Below, piece by piece: positions 23,906 through 35,379 of a stretch of DNA of 64,000 nucleotides. Source of the DNA: Anisakis pegreffii (lineage: Eukaryota; Nematoda; Chromadorea; Rhabditida; Anisakidae). The notes beneath the pieces are model-generated. The model saw only the letters and a program-made list of their open reading frames with translations. It was not told the DNA's origin and ran no database searches. The stretch's first letter is position 1, and each line of letters opens with the position of its first letter. The stretch spans positions 58,462-122,461 of the forward strand of contig JAPYMA010000581.1 in the NCBI GenBank assembly GCA_035041965.1. The letters are read 5' to 3'. Both the position numbers and the translations under genes were made by a program.

Positions 23906-25910
23906 TGACGTTTCTGTGTATGGAAGGGTGAATGTTACTATTAAGGTTAGTGTACTTGTTGACGTTGAAATTGAAAGCGTTAGTTTTGTCGTATATGTCG
24001 GTTTTGATTGTGTTGGTTGTGATGGATAAGTTTAAGTCGAGGAAATTGACGTTGTAGCTAGTAGGTGTGAAGTCTAGCTCGAGTTGATTTCCATAGATAT
24101 GTGCGGACTTATCGGAGAAGTTGGTGTCGTTTATGATTAGTATGTCATCAACGTAGCGTAAAATGTTAATGTTGTTGTGGGGTATTTTGCAGTAAATGAA
24201 TTCCATGGCAGAAAGGGTGAGATCTGCAATGTCTGAACTAGCGTTGCCACCCATGGGCACGCCTTGGATTTGTTTAAATATGTTGCCTGCGAAGGTGACG
24301 TAGCTTTCGTTAAGGACGGTTTTGATGATGTGGAAGAGGTCAGAGCTGTCTACGGTAAAGTTGTTTTGGTCGTAATGTGCGTGGTCGGTGTATGTGATAA
24401 TGTTACCACGTACTTTAATGAAGGCTTTGTTGGCGTTTCTGAAGCAAAGTTGTACAATGTATGTGAGAGATTTGTAGATAAGGTCGTGAGGTAGACGAGT
24501 AAAGAGGGTAGTAAAATCGGCAGTAGTGAAGTTATTGATGTGGTTGTGATTGTTGAGAATGGCGTCCACAGCCGCATAGGAATTATTAATGCTGAAGTAG
24601 TATTTTTTATTTTGATTAAGTTCTAAGACGTTGCAATAGTTGTGGAAGTGATTTTTAATGAAGGAGAGGAGTTTGTGTAGGAGGATCTGCAAAGGTTTAA
24701 TGGAAGAGTGGTTAGCACCTGCAATATATCTGAATTTATAAGGATTTTTATGAAGTTTAGGTATAGCGTATAGCTTAGGCAGTGTTAGGTTTTCTGTGCT
24801 GACGTCGAGGAGGTATTTTTGACATATGATGGTATGTCTGCGTACGATCTCTTGTTGGGTAGTATTTTGAACGAGTTGATAGGTGACGTTACCTTTGATG
24901 TCGTTGTTAGTGATGCCAAGTTCTTTGCAGATTGATTCGATGTAAAATTTTTTACAAACGAAGACGTAGTTGTTAGTGGCCTTATCTGCCGGAGTGCATA
25001 TATATCGTTTGTGGATATTGGTAAGTGACTGTCTTACATTGTTAATTTTATAGGTAGAGCAGTGTATGTTTCCTTTTTTATGTTCATTGTTGAAAATTTT
25101 GTATATGCGTTGAAATAGGAATGTTTTTAGGGAGGGAAGGTTTAGTGTATTGGTAATGTGGGAAGTGGGAATGTTTTGGAAGAGGTTGTCTAGTGATGTA
25201 CGGATGTTGTGTTCGATTTCGTTGATGTTTAAGTTGTGCTGTGGTCGGAATTTGGTGCCTTTTTTGAGGATTTGTGTAATGTTGTGATGGTTGAGTATTT
25301 TTAGGTTACCGGTGATAATGTGGTGGTGGTGGTTGTCGCAGTGTATTGATTTTGCACAATCGCAACTGCTATTTAGAATGGTTTGGAGCAAAAAGGGTTT
25401 ATTGTTAAGCGTGTTGAGAGTTTTGTTGTAATTAAATATGTATTGACTGGCTGGTGGATCGTATTTGAAGGTGATACCGATTTTTATGTTTGTATTGAGT
25501 AGGCTTTTGATTGTTTGTTTGACTACTTTGTCATTGAAGATTCTATTGTAATTAATATTGCTGTAGTCGTTGCCTGGGTAATTTAGAATGAATTTCATGA
25601 GTTTGTGTTTGGTAGGAGCTTGAGCTTTGCTTTTAGATGACGTTCTGTGAATGATGTAGTTTTTGATAATGTAAGCAATTTCAGGGTTTATATTAATACT
25701 GGTGTTGTTTATGAAGTCATTTAGGGTGCGGAGTGTTATGTTGCTTGAACTGTAAAGTTCAAGCAGGTAGTTATATCTCCTCAAGTACGAAGAATCGCTC
25801 GGCAACATATATGATATTCTGAATCCAGAGGACCTGAGGAGTCGAATGGCGTAAAGAAATTCATATGTTACTGGGCAAACTTGAGGGTACCGGTAGCTTG
25901 AAGATGGCAA
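23844..25910 (-). CDS. Penelope-like reverse transcriptase ORF, fused in frame to satellite sequence
   Basis: An unbroken 688-codon frame. The first ~50 codons (25910 to about 25757) are satellite sequence and begin with the same MPSSSYRYPQV as every satellite unit. The element-derived part starts near LLELYSSSN. It has a C-x-C motif followed by a histidine cluster and an HIITGNLKIL motif (around residue 185), as seen in this RT group in molluscs and cnidarians; PKLHKNP and FRYIAG (about 380-395); FTTADFTTLF with the first catalytic aspartate; QGVPMGGNASS (about 549); and the active-site box RYVDDILI, with YVDD at 24144-24155. After YDKTNAFNFN the frame passes into the inverted-repeat arm and stops, so the thumb/C-terminus is probably truncated or replaced. 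The catalytic aspartates are intact, but activity is unlikely without the endonuclease. The start codon in the satellite is only the first ATG of the frame. Confidence 0.85.
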   Translation of the reverse strand: MPSSSYRYPQVCPVTYEFLYAIRLLRSSGFRISYMLPSDSSYLRRYNYLLELYSSSNITLRTLNDFINNTSININPEIAYIIKNYIIHRTSSKSKAQAPTKHKLMKFILNYPGNDYSNINYNRIFNDKVVKQTIKSLLNTNIKIGITFKYDPPASQYIFNYNKTLNTLNNKPFLLQTILNSSCDCAKSIHCDNHHHHIITGNLKILNHHNITQILKKGTKFRPQHNLNINEIEHNIRTSLDNLFQNIPTSHITNTLNLPSLKTFLFQRIYKIFNNEHKKGNIHCSTYKINNVRQSLTNIHKRYICTPADKATNNYVFVCKKFYIESICKELGITNNDIKGNVTYQLVQNTTQQEIVRRHTIICQKYLLDVSTENLTLPKLYAIPKLHKNPYKFRYIAGANHSSIKPLQILLHKLLSFIKNHFHNYCNVLELNQNKKYYFSINNSYAAVDAILNNHNHINNFTTADFTTLFTRLPHDLIYKSLTYIVQLCFRNANKAFIKVRGNIITYTDHAHYDQNNFTVDSSDLFHIIKTVLNESYVTFAGNIFKQIQGVPMGGNASSDIADLTLSAMEFIYCKIPHNNINILRYVDDILIINDTNFSDKSAHIYGNQLELDFTPTSYNVNFLDLNLSITTNTIKTDIYDKTNAFNFNVNKYTNLNSNIHPSIHRNVISRKGHKLNLAFRDEIYIRL

Positions 25911-28900
25911 ATTCTATAATGCTATATTAATGTGTGCGGTGATCTGTAGTGATACGTTGCACAATGAATGAGAGCGACTGCGCTGATTGAGATAGGTTCA
26001 AGAAAATAGCTATATCTCCTCAAGTACGAAGAATCGCTCGGCAACATATATGATATTCTGAATCCAGAGGACCTGAGGAGTCGAATGGCGTAAAGAAATT
26101 CATATGTTACTGGGCAAACTTGAGGGTACCGGTAGCTTGAAGATGGCAAATTCTATAATGCTATATTAATGTGGGCGGTGATCTGTAGTGATACGTTGCA
26201 CAATGAATGAGAGCGACTGCGCTGATTGAGATAGGTTCAAGAAAATAGTTATATCTCCTCAAGTACGAAGAATCGCTCGGCAACATATATGATATTCTGA
26301 ATCCAGAGGACCTGAGGAGTCGAATGGCGTAAAGAAATTCATATGTTACTGGGCAAACTTGAGGGTACCGGTAGCTTGAAGATGGCAAATTCTATAATGC
26401 TATATTAATGTGTGCGGTGATCTGTAGTGATACGTTGCACAATGAATGAGAGCGACTGCGCTGATTGAGATAGGTTCAAGAAAGTAGCTATATCTCCTCA
26501 AGTAAGAAGAATCGCTCGGCAACATGTATGATATTCTGAATCCAGAGGACCTGAGGAGTCAAATGGCGTAAAGAAATTCATATGTTACTGGGCAAACTTG
26601 AGGGTACCGGTAGCTTGAAGATGGCAAATTCTATAATGCTATATTAATGTGGGCGGTGATCTGTAGTGATACGTTGCACAATGAATGAGAGCGACTGCGC
26701 TGATTGAGATAGGTTCAAGAAAGTAGCTATATCTCCTCAAGTAAGAAGAATCGCTCGGCAACATGTATGATATTCTGAATCCAGAGGACCTGAGGAGTCG
26801 AATGGCGTAAAGAAATTCATATGTTACTGGGCAAACTTGAGGGTACCGGTAGCTTGAAGATGGCAAATTCTATAATGCTATATTAATGTGGGCGGTGATC
26901 TGTAGTGATACGTTGCACAATGAATGAGAGCGACTGCGCTGATTGAGATAGGTTCAAGAAAATAGCTATATCTCCTCAAGTACGAAGAATCGCTCGGCAA
27001 CATATATGATATTCTGAATCCAGAGGACCTGAGGAGTCGAATGGCGTAAAGAAATTCATATGTTACTGGGCAAACTTGAGGGTACCGGTAGCTTGAAGAT
27101 GGCAAATTCTATAATGCTATATTAATGTGGGCGGTGATCTGTAGTGATACGTTGCACAATGAATGAGAGCGACTGCGCTGATTGAGATAGGTTCAAGAAA
27201 GTAGCTATATCTCCTCAAGTAAGAAGAATCGCTCGGCAACATGTATGATATTCTGAATCCAGAGGACCTGAGGAGTCGAATGGCGTAAAGAAATTCATAT
27301 GTTACTGGGCAAACTTGAGGGTACCGGTAGCTTGAAGATGGCAAATTCTATAATGCTATATTAATGTGGGCGGTGATCTGTAGTGATACGTTGCACAATG
27401 AATGAGAGCGACTGCGCTGATTGAGATAGGTTCAAGAAAGTAGCTATATCTCCTCAAGTAAGAAGAATCGCTCGGCAACATGTATGATATTCTGAATCCA
27501 GAGGACCTGAGGAGTCGAATGGCGTAAAGAAATTCATATGTTACTGGGCAAACTTGAGGGTACCGGTAGCTTGAAGATGGCAAATTCTATAATGCTATAT
27601 TAATGTGGGCGGTGATCTGTAGTGATACGTTGCACAATGAATGAGAGCGACTGCGCTGATTGAGATAGGTTCAAGAAAATAGCTATATCTCCTCAAGTAC
27701 GAAGAATCGCTCGGCAACATATATGATATTCTGAATCCAGAGGACCTGAGGAGTCGAATGGCGTAAAGAAATTCATATGTTACTGGGCAAACTTGAGGGT
27801 ACCGGTAGCTTGAAGATGGCAAATTCTATAATGCTATATTAATGTGGGCGGTGATCTGTAGTGATACGTTGCACAATGAATGAGAGCGACTGCGCTGATT
27901 GAGATAGGTTCAAGAAAATAGTTATATCTCCTCAAGTACGAAGAATCGCTCGGCAACATATATGATATTCTGAATCCAGAGGACCTGAGGAGTCGAATGG
28001 CGTAAAGAAATTCATATGTTACTGGGCAAACTTGAGGGTACCGGTAGCTTGAAGATGGCAAATTCTATAATGCTATATTAATGTGTGCGGTGATCTGTAG
28101 TGATACGTTGCACAATGAATGAGAGCGACTGCGCTGATTGAGATAGGTTCAAGAAAGTAGCTATATCTCCTCAAGTAAGAAGAATCGCTCGGCAACATGT
28201 ATGATATTCTGAATCCAGAGGACCTGAGGAGTCGAATGGCGTAAAGAAATTCATATGTTACTGGGCAAACTTGAGGGTACCGGTAGCTTGAAGATGGCAA
28301 ATTCTATAATGCTATATTAATGTGGGCGGTGATCTGTAGTGATACGTTGCACAATGAATGAGAGCGACTGCGCTGATTGAGATAGGTTCAAGAAAGTAGC
28401 TATATCTCCTCAAGTAAGAAGAATCGCTCGGCAACATGTATGATATTCTGAATCCAGAGGACCTGAGGAGTCGAATGGCGTAAAGAAATTCATATGTTAC
28501 TGGGCAAACTTGAGGGTACCGGTAGCTTGAAGATGGCAAATTCTATAATGCTATATTAATGTGGGCGGTGATCTGTAGTGATACGTTGCACAATGAATGA
28601 GAGCGACTGCGCTGATTGAGATAGGTTCAAGAAAGTAGCTATATCTCCTCAAGTAAGAAGAATCGCTCGGCAACATGTATGATATTCTGAATCCAGAGGA
28701 CCTGAGGAGTCGAATGGCGTAAAGAAATTCATATGTTACTGGGCAAACTTGAGGGTACCGGTAGCTTGAAGATGGCAAATTCTATAATGCTATATTAATG
28801 TGGGCGGTGATCTGTAGTGATATTTTATACAATGAATGAGAGCGACTGCGCTGATTGAGATAGGTTCAAGAAAGTAGCTATATCTCCTCAAGTAAGAAGA

Positions 28901-29520
28901 ATCGCTCGGCAACATGTATGATATTCTGAATCCAGAGGACCTGAGGAGTCAAATGGCGTAAAGAAATTCATATGTTACTGGGCAAACTTGAGGGTACCGG
29001 TAGCTTGAAGATGGCAAATTCTATAATGCTATATTAATGTGGGCGGTGATCTGTAGTGATACGTTGCACAATGAATGAGAGCGACTGCGCTGATTGAGAT
29101 AGGTTCAAGAAAGTAGCTATATCTCCTCAAGTAAGAAGAATCGCTCGGCAACATGTATGATATTCTGAATCCAGAGGACCTGAGGAGTCGAATGGCGTAA
29201 AGAAATTCATATGTTACTGGGCAAACTTGAGGGTACCGGTAGCTTGAAGATGGCAAATTCTATAATGCTATATTAATGTGGGCGGTGATCTGTAGTGATA
29301 CGTTGCACAATGAATGAGAGCGACTGCGCTGATTGAGATAGGTTCAAGAAAATAGCTATATCTCCTCAAGTACGAAGAATCGCTCGGCAACATATATGAT
29401 ATTCTGAATCCAGAGGACCTGAGGAGTCGAATGGCGTAAAGAAATTCATATGTTACTGGGCAATCTTGAGGGTACCGGTAGCTTGAAGATGGGAAACTCT
29501 ATAATGCTATATTAATGTAT
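25757..29520. repeat. 239-bp satellite array, right block (15 full units plus partial ones)
   Basis: The period resumes after the retroelement, with unit starts at 25922, 26161 and every 239 bases to 29268, decaying after about 29480. Type A and type B units are mixed, with runs of B at 28073-29029; the TTTTATAC variant appears once, at 28790. Three units (18782 in the left block, 26400 and 28790 here) share a GTCAAATGG change, showing exchange between distant units. No strict three-unit order is obvious here, unlike the left block. Confidence 0.97.
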
Positions 29521-31153
29521 GGAGTGATCTATGGTGATATGTTATACAATGAATGCGCCATTTTCTTGAACCTATCTCTTGAACCTCACCTATCCATCGT
29601 TTTTTAGCCACCATGATGTCTTAAATCACTTTCAATTCACTTACAAAGATTCTGTGACTGTTTAGATGCATTTTATTTCATATAGTAAAGAATTTCAATG
29701 CCTCCGGATTTCATCCGGAATGAAAAAGCTTCCAAGATCCCAGAGAATGATATCGGCGAACTATCTTTTTTGTACTGATGTTGAAATTCACTCGAATAGC
29801 GCAGTCGCGCTCATTCATGGAAACTGATTTCAACTTGTTGTTACGGCGTTTTTAAATTCATTAATTTTTATCCAACATCACATTTCAAAGCAAATTTCAA
29901 CCGTCTGAAATTTCAAAATTATGGATTGCTGTAATACCGCACTTCTTACTTCTCTTGTTTCAGGAAGATTCACCTAACTACAAATGAGATTTTTGTTGTT
30001 TTGAAAGGAGCTGAAATGGTTGGAAGAGTGTTTTCACTGTTAAAAACGGACGAAAACAGGACGGAAACATGTACAAACATTACCACGTTACTGAGCAAAC
30101 TTGAGAAGGTGGTTAGCTCGAGCATCGCAATCCCTATATTGCTTTATGAACGTATTGATTGCTCTATAGTGATCAATTTGTGTGAATGAGCGCGACTACG
30201 CCATCTAATTGAGATAGGTCTAAGAAAATGGCTATATCTGCTCAGGAAATCAAAATCGCTCTACAACATATGAATTTTTCTGAATAAGCGGATCTAGCTG
30301 GATGGACCGATGCAAAAAAATTCATATGTTACAGGGCAAAGTTGAGCTTACGGTAGCCTTGAAGGTGCTGCCCGAGATATTATTAGCAAAATGCCTATAT
30401 CTCCTCAACTAAGCCAAATTGCTCAATAAAATTTATAATATTCTGAATCTAGAGGTTCTGCTGGATCGATCGGTGAAAGGAAATTCACACGTTTCCAGGC
30501 AAACCTGAGAAGACGGTTAGCTCTAAGATGGCAATCCGCCTATTGCCATATGAACGTATTGATTGCTCTATATTGACCAATTTGAATGAATGAGCACGAC
30601 TGCGCTGTTTGAGATAAACCTAAAAAAACAACTAGATCTCCTCAAGTGTGCGAAATCGCTCAGGAGAACGTATGGTATTCTGAGTCCAGAGTTTTCGCTG
30701 GATGGAATGGTGCAAAGCACTTCGATATGGAGTATCGGTTCCCATTTTCAGGTGTTGTTCAATCGGATTTATTTTATTCTTTTTTCAAATAAAATTTGTT
30801 ATTTCATACACTTGTTACAGAAGTAGTGAGTGTTAACAACTTATGAATCAAAATTCCATGCGTTGCATTTTATATTTATTCGATGTATTTCGAACAATGT
30901 ATAATGCGTCACAAAAGCAAATACACTCGCTGCACAAAATTGAAAGCATAAACACTTGTCTTTCAGTACATCGTATAAACTCAATGTGATGTTCATCTAA
31001 TTCCCAAATATGAACACATTCAATACGACGATATCTGATTCAAAATCAATGAATTATCACTGAACTGATGATAGTAGAAAAATAGATGACGACAAGTGCA
31101 ATGATGTCGCATTATCTGTGTTATTCAATCATGATCAACCTCAAGCATTTCAT
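29521..31153. repeat. Satellite-related diverged repeats, then gene-free DNA
   Basis: At 29.77-30.74 kb single diverged units in direct orientation recur, with the same anchors as at 11.9-13.8 kb; a 30100-30560 segment parallels 12290-12740 almost block for block. From about 30.8 kb to the 3' end of the MSP gene nothing further is recognised. Confidence 0.7.
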
Positions 31154-32853
31154 TTATGCATCGACAATGAGCTGAACTGTATAATGTTCGTATGAATCAT
31201 CATCTTTCTTGAACAGTGACTCGGGTTCTGTGGCTTTCTCATCGTCCACCTTGAAAAATTCATCTTAATCTTTTGAAGAACGATTGCCATAAAGGCACAC
31301 GTAAATTCGATGCTCTTTTTGTGCAATTCTCAATTGCCATTCAAAAAAATTGATTTTTGAATGATGAGAATCAATAATCGAGTCTTTCAACGAGGAAAAC
31401 TGCATAATTGTTGAGAGTGGCAAATGGACACATGTGGATGAAGTGATAAGAATTGGATCACTCGTTTGTGAGTCACTTCGGATTTGTTGATGGATAAATA
31501 CTAAAAAATATCCAAGTCTGTTGTTCTATGAGCAAGGAAGTATTGTCACCAGCTGATATTCAAGTTCATTTGAGCAAACCGAACATGATTAATGGAATAA
31601 TCAATACGACGAGCAGGAAATAGCAGTTAGCACTTATCATTCATCACACGCAAGCAATAAGAAATAATCAGGAGCATATATTACCGCAGTGTAGTAGAGA
31701 AGGATTTGATCCTGTTTCGCTTCACCGCCCTCGACATGCGTTACTTCGATGTCGGCGATTTCATCCTTATCGAGGAATGTAAACGGTGGTTTCACTGTGT
31801 AAATGTTCGCATCGGTAGTCTTCATCTGAAATCGATCAGCATTGATTTACCATTAAAACACCAATGATATACTCTGGCGCACGCTGAAGATTTTCACTGG
31901 AAAGAGTTTCAGAGAATGAATTGATGGTTGCGAACTGAAAACTTCACGGTGATACTACAAAACTCTTCGTTCTTATCAATCCTGGTCACTTCTGGTTGGC
32001 CAACTACCCTTTCGCTTTCCATGCGTAAGTCAGAAATATTTTGAATGAAGTCGTCAAGTTGTTTGATAACCTTGAAAGCCAATCTTTTGCCGACAGTGTT
32101 GTGCAACATAATGCTTTGATTACCGTACTTTATGGTACCATCCTCGATTTTCCAATGTAACTCGTTCGGCATACACGCTTCTTTCTCCTCTTCTCCTTCC
32201 TTCTTCTGCTCTTCGTCATCCTTCTTATCGCCTTCTTCCTTCTTGTTGTCTTCCTCCTGAAAATTGCTTTTTTGTCGCAATATCTGCAATATTGCATTTG
32301 TCGTTTTCATATTTTTGAGCGTTTCGTTTATTCCGATGAAAGATTCCAAAAACTTATTTTCTTATCAGATTTATCGTTCTGTTCCTCTTTTTGTTCCTCC
32401 TTCTTTTCCTCTTTCTTTTCATCTTTCTTATCTTTATCGTCACTCTTTTTCGCATCACTGCTCTCACCTTCCTTCTTCTCAGGCTCAGTTGGCTTCTCCT
32501 CTTGTTTCGGAACCGCTGCGGGTGGTGGTGCATTGGCTGCCTGTTTTACGAATCATTCAGCCCAACACATCGATAAAATTTATGAAGAAGTGTTCATGAA
32601 GAAGAACCGAGATCCGTCTTTAATTGAACTGATGGCCGTTTGATCTCAAGAAGAATACTCAAGTTCATAATCTAGAGTTTGGATTTAAGATTGACATTTG
32701 TAATCAGATGGTAAAATCTCTTTTCCAAGATGTTTGTAAACCAAGAAGTGTAATGATAAAAGTGTTGTTTCATACCTTTTTGCCTTTACATAATGAGATA
32801 AGGAATGAATGCAATGCAATATTTAATACGAATAGCACAACTGCTAACCACAT
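31154..32853 (-). CDS. Membrane-anchored MSP-domain protein, five exons
   Basis: Reading leftward, exons are 32776-32853, about 32354-32540, 32071-32256 (or 32249), 31685-31825 and 31154-31249, about 226 residues. Residues 1-26 (MWLAVVLFVLNIALHSFLIS) form a signal anchor. Next comes a proline/alanine then strongly lysine/glutamate-rich linker of about 85 residues. The C-terminal half is a major sperm protein fold: MLHNTVGKRLAFK, KTTDANIYTVKPPF, FLDKDEIADIEVTH, then LLYYTAV and the tail SYEHYTVQLIVDA. MSP domains form the nematode sperm cytoskeleton and, in membrane-bound relatives (VAP type), recruit partners at the ER. The anchored layout suggests the second kind of role or sperm vesicles; that is inference. 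All junctions keep phase except exon 2 to 3, where the strong TTTTCAG acceptor (phase 0) does not match the only nearby GT donor (phase 1); an AG seven bases later restores frame. Confidence 0.85.
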
Positions 32854-33286
32854 TTTGATTGATTGATTTTTTATTAATCAGTTGACAATTAAAGTGACTA
32901 AAATTTGCAACCGTTATCACATTTCATACTGCATCATAACCAAAGCCGTTCATGAAACTAACAATCAACCACAACTACTGGAACGGAAGAAGGTATTGGA
33001 ACAAACCAATTAAAATTAAATCGACCGAACCGCTTCGGGAGGAAAAACTTTAAACAATAATGAAACTTGTTAATGATTCCATTAGCCTAGCATTAACTCA
33101 CCTCTGAGACTGTACAATTTTGCGTGAATTTTATTGGTTTTATGGAAAACCTTCGGTGTGAATTTATGAATTTCTGAATTTATGAAAAATCAGCTGTAAA
33201 TTTCTGAAAAATTGATTGAGAGTTCCTTCGTGAATTCGCTTGCGGCCTTCTCGTTGAACGACGTTCATCCAAAAGTTATTTTTGCG
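32854..33286. promoter_or_regulatory. Divergent intergenic region upstream of the MSP gene
   Basis: 430 bases between the MSP start codon (minus strand) and the next plus-strand candidate. AT-rich; no TATA box or other site stands out. It probably holds the MSP-gene promoter. Confidence 0.3.
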
Positions 33287-33993
33287 ATGAGTTCCGAGAG
33301 AATATTTATTGCTTATTCGCTGCTATTTCTAGCAAATTGCTACGGCAAACAACTGACTGACCTCTTCATCGTGGGAAAGAATTTGTTGCGGAACAAATTT
33401 CGGTATGTTTGTGGTGCTTTGAAGAAGTTTTGTGATATTAATGATGTTTTGATGTTCTCCCCTTGACTTTGCACCCATGAACAGTCAACGATTCTCCAAA
33501 ATCACCAATTATGTTAGGAATATTGTTACACAATTGCAACGTTGCCCAGTTTTGTGCTAACAAATTGTGAAATGCTCTACGTCGTTATTGAGTTGCTGTG
33601 TGTGTGACGAGCGATTCGCAAGCGACTCTTCAGCGCGCTCGAGCACGGTTACTGTTATTGCACCCGTTAACGTTGCTCAATAATATAGCGACAGAGTTCA
33701 GCCAAAAAATAAACATTTCTAATGGAGGTGATGCGGAGAACTCGAGCCTCAGCTCATCGGGTATCGGTAGTGCCAAACGCTTATTGTGCCTTCACTTTGA
33801 TGTTGTGTTCGTAACGGTGAAATCCGTAATTGATGTGTTCACGGCCTTCAAAAAACTTCATTCTGATATGTATATCGGTCAATTTTTTGAAATGCTTGAA
33901 GCTAGCATTTTTCGTAAATATATTTGTTTCGTTGCAACAGATTGTGAATATTATCACCTGAGATGCTGTTGGTGTTTGATTAGTGTTATTTAG
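33287..33993 (+). CDS. Hypothetical secreted protein, two exons, weak
   Basis: Exon 1 33287-33402 encodes a signal-peptide-like start (MSSERIFIAYSLLFLANCYG) and ends at CG before GTATGT. Exon 2 from 33702 (after AG) completes the split codon as CGC and stays open to the stop at 33993, giving about 135 residues. The second exon starts QKINISNGG with a serine-rich stretch, then becomes hydrophobic and cysteine-rich. Support is only the phase-compatible junction and signal peptide; no family is recognised. The C-terminal composition looks less protein-like, so the true exon 2 may end earlier. It lies 150 bases upstream of rps-29 on the same strand. Confidence 0.3.
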
Positions 33994-34142
33994 CTTGATG
34001 GGATGTGATATTTTTGAAGGGTGCATGTAATTCGAGATACGCTTTGTGATGGTTTTTAATGTTTTTTTTTTGTTTCTTCAAGCTCAATTTTTATTTGTTT
34101 TAGTGAAGTCGTTCTCATAATAGTTGTATTTGACTAATCGCA

Positions 34143-34529
34143 ATGGGTCATCAAAATATTTGGTTCTCGCATCCGCGAAAGTATGGTCCTGGATCTCGAT
34201 CATGGTACGTGCTTTAGTTCGAGTTTGATTTGTGTGTTATTTATTTTGTTTATTGTATTTATTTGTTCCTTCTGATCTCCCGAATTATTATCGTTTTTGA
34301 ATAAATCCGATTTCACACCTCTGTATGAAATTCCGAATCAGAGTTACATTCCGATTTATCTGCTCTCTGTTTTCAACTGTATTTCGTTCACACTTGCCCT
34401 ACATATTGCTCGTTCAGCCGTGTGTGTTCCAATCATCATGGATTGATCAGAAAATATGGATTGAACATGTGCCGAAGATGCTTCAGGGAATACTCCGGCG
34501 ATATTGGATTCAAAAAGGTTCCATTCTGA
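34143..34529 (+). CDS. rps-29: Cytosolic small-subunit ribosomal protein uS14 (RPS29), two exons
   Basis: Exons 34143-34204 and 34418-34529, joined in phase 2 through a cysteine codon, give 57 residues, one more than the usual 56. The start [17 protein letters not shown] is diagnostic, followed by [18 protein letters not shown] and RRCFREY. The CxxC pair at about 21-24 and the pair at 39-42 bind the single zinc ion. The C-terminus differs slightly (GFKKVPF). The protein sits in the head of the 40S subunit near the mRNA channel. A pyrimidine-rich TTTTAG at about 34098-34103, 40 bases before the ATG with no upstream coding partner, is a likely spliced-leader trans-splice acceptor. Confidence 0.95.
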
Positions 34530-35331
34530 ATTCGTTTCGTTGAGAAACTTCTATTATTTCCCTCAACATTGGTCTTTTTACCGTTTAGATCACCCACCTG
34601 ATTGAGATCAACTAGTTATAATCGCTGATTTTTGATGATGACACTCGAAGGTTGCGAATTTGTCGCTATCCAGTTTAGGAACTCTTTTCTGAACTGTAAT
34701 TCCTCAGAAAACGTCGCTTCGATTGAGTTAATTCGGTAGTTATTAATGTATTTCGTATGGAAATTATCATGTGATTTCGAGATTAACTGCCGCATTAAAC
34801 TTGTCTGTACTCAGTGGAATTTCACTGAATACAATCAGCTTGATTACATTGAAAAAATGTTTACGAAAATTTTGATTTCAGCTGAATTAATGGTTGAAAG
34901 TGGTCATTGGACAGTGATGCAAATTTGTTTGAAGAAGCTTTGTTATGAATTGCTATTATTGTTGTTAAATCATTAAGAAAACAATGAATAAACATCATTT
35001 TTGTTTCACTTTCTTCGCATTTGTCCACATATCCTCTCAGCGTAGACATATCGTTGGAGCGATACGCAGAAGAATTTATTTAGCAGATTGATTGTCGATG
35101 CATAACAAACCAAACATACACATGTATCGTATCGTTTTGTGCAATCGAAGCATGTTACTCAGTTTCAGTGTATAACTGCAGTACGGTTAAAATACTAGCA
35201 TTCGTACATCTTTATACATCTTCCGAGAATGACGTGCATTGAGGTGACATTCAAGAATTCATCATTGAATAACTGATCAGTTACAAAACATTCATCTCGA
35301 CAAAACAGAAGTCACAAAGATATGAGTCACA
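34530..35331. other. Intergenic, no gene seen
   Basis: A 76-codon plus-strand ORF at 34746-34976 is AT-rich and leucine-heavy at its end, with no motif or splice context. Nothing else is recognised. Confidence 0.35.
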
Positions 35332-35338
35332 TATAAAA
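35332..35338 (+). promoter_or_regulatory. TATA box of a small gene
   Basis: TATAAAA, 42 bases before the ATG at 35380. Initiation about 30 bases downstream would leave a leader of under 20 bases. Confidence 0.45.
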
Positions 35339-35379
35339 CGGTTCCATGCAATCTCAAGCATTGTTCTGAATCAATTGTG

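Larger units (their letters stand above)
21742..25756 (-). mobile_element. Penelope-like retroelement (probably Naiad-type), 5'-truncated, inserted in the satellite
   Basis: About 4.0 kb of non-satellite DNA interrupts one satellite unit. The left partial unit (about 92 bases) and right partial unit (about 165) add to roughly 18 bases more than one period, and degenerate versions of the same 18-base satellite segment flank both sides. This fits a target duplication with mismatches. The reverse transcriptase reads leftward (25.76 to about 23.85 kb); the 3' part holds an inverted pair (22.89-23.91 kb) and a hammerhead-like motif (about 21.84-21.89 kb). No GIY-YIG endonuclease is visible. In canonical Penelope elements it is C-terminal, and in Naiad-type elements N-terminal, so loss of an N-terminal copy by 5' truncation is plausible. 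Boundaries are uncertain by about 20 bases. Confidence 0.8.

Noticed and set aside
24264..24494. ORF opposite the RT active-site region
   Set aside because: Shadow of the RT coding sequence.
18304..29256. Repeated 75-residue minus-strand proteins as genes
   Set aside because: They are one frame of a 239-bp satellite, without promoter, splice or domain evidence.
18271..29520. CRISPR-like array
   Set aside because: The whole 239-base unit repeats with no variable spacers, and the host is eukaryotic. It is satellite DNA.
32272..32643. Plus-strand ORFs rich in S/F/L opposite the MSP gene
   Set aside because: Antisense of the K/E-rich linker codons.
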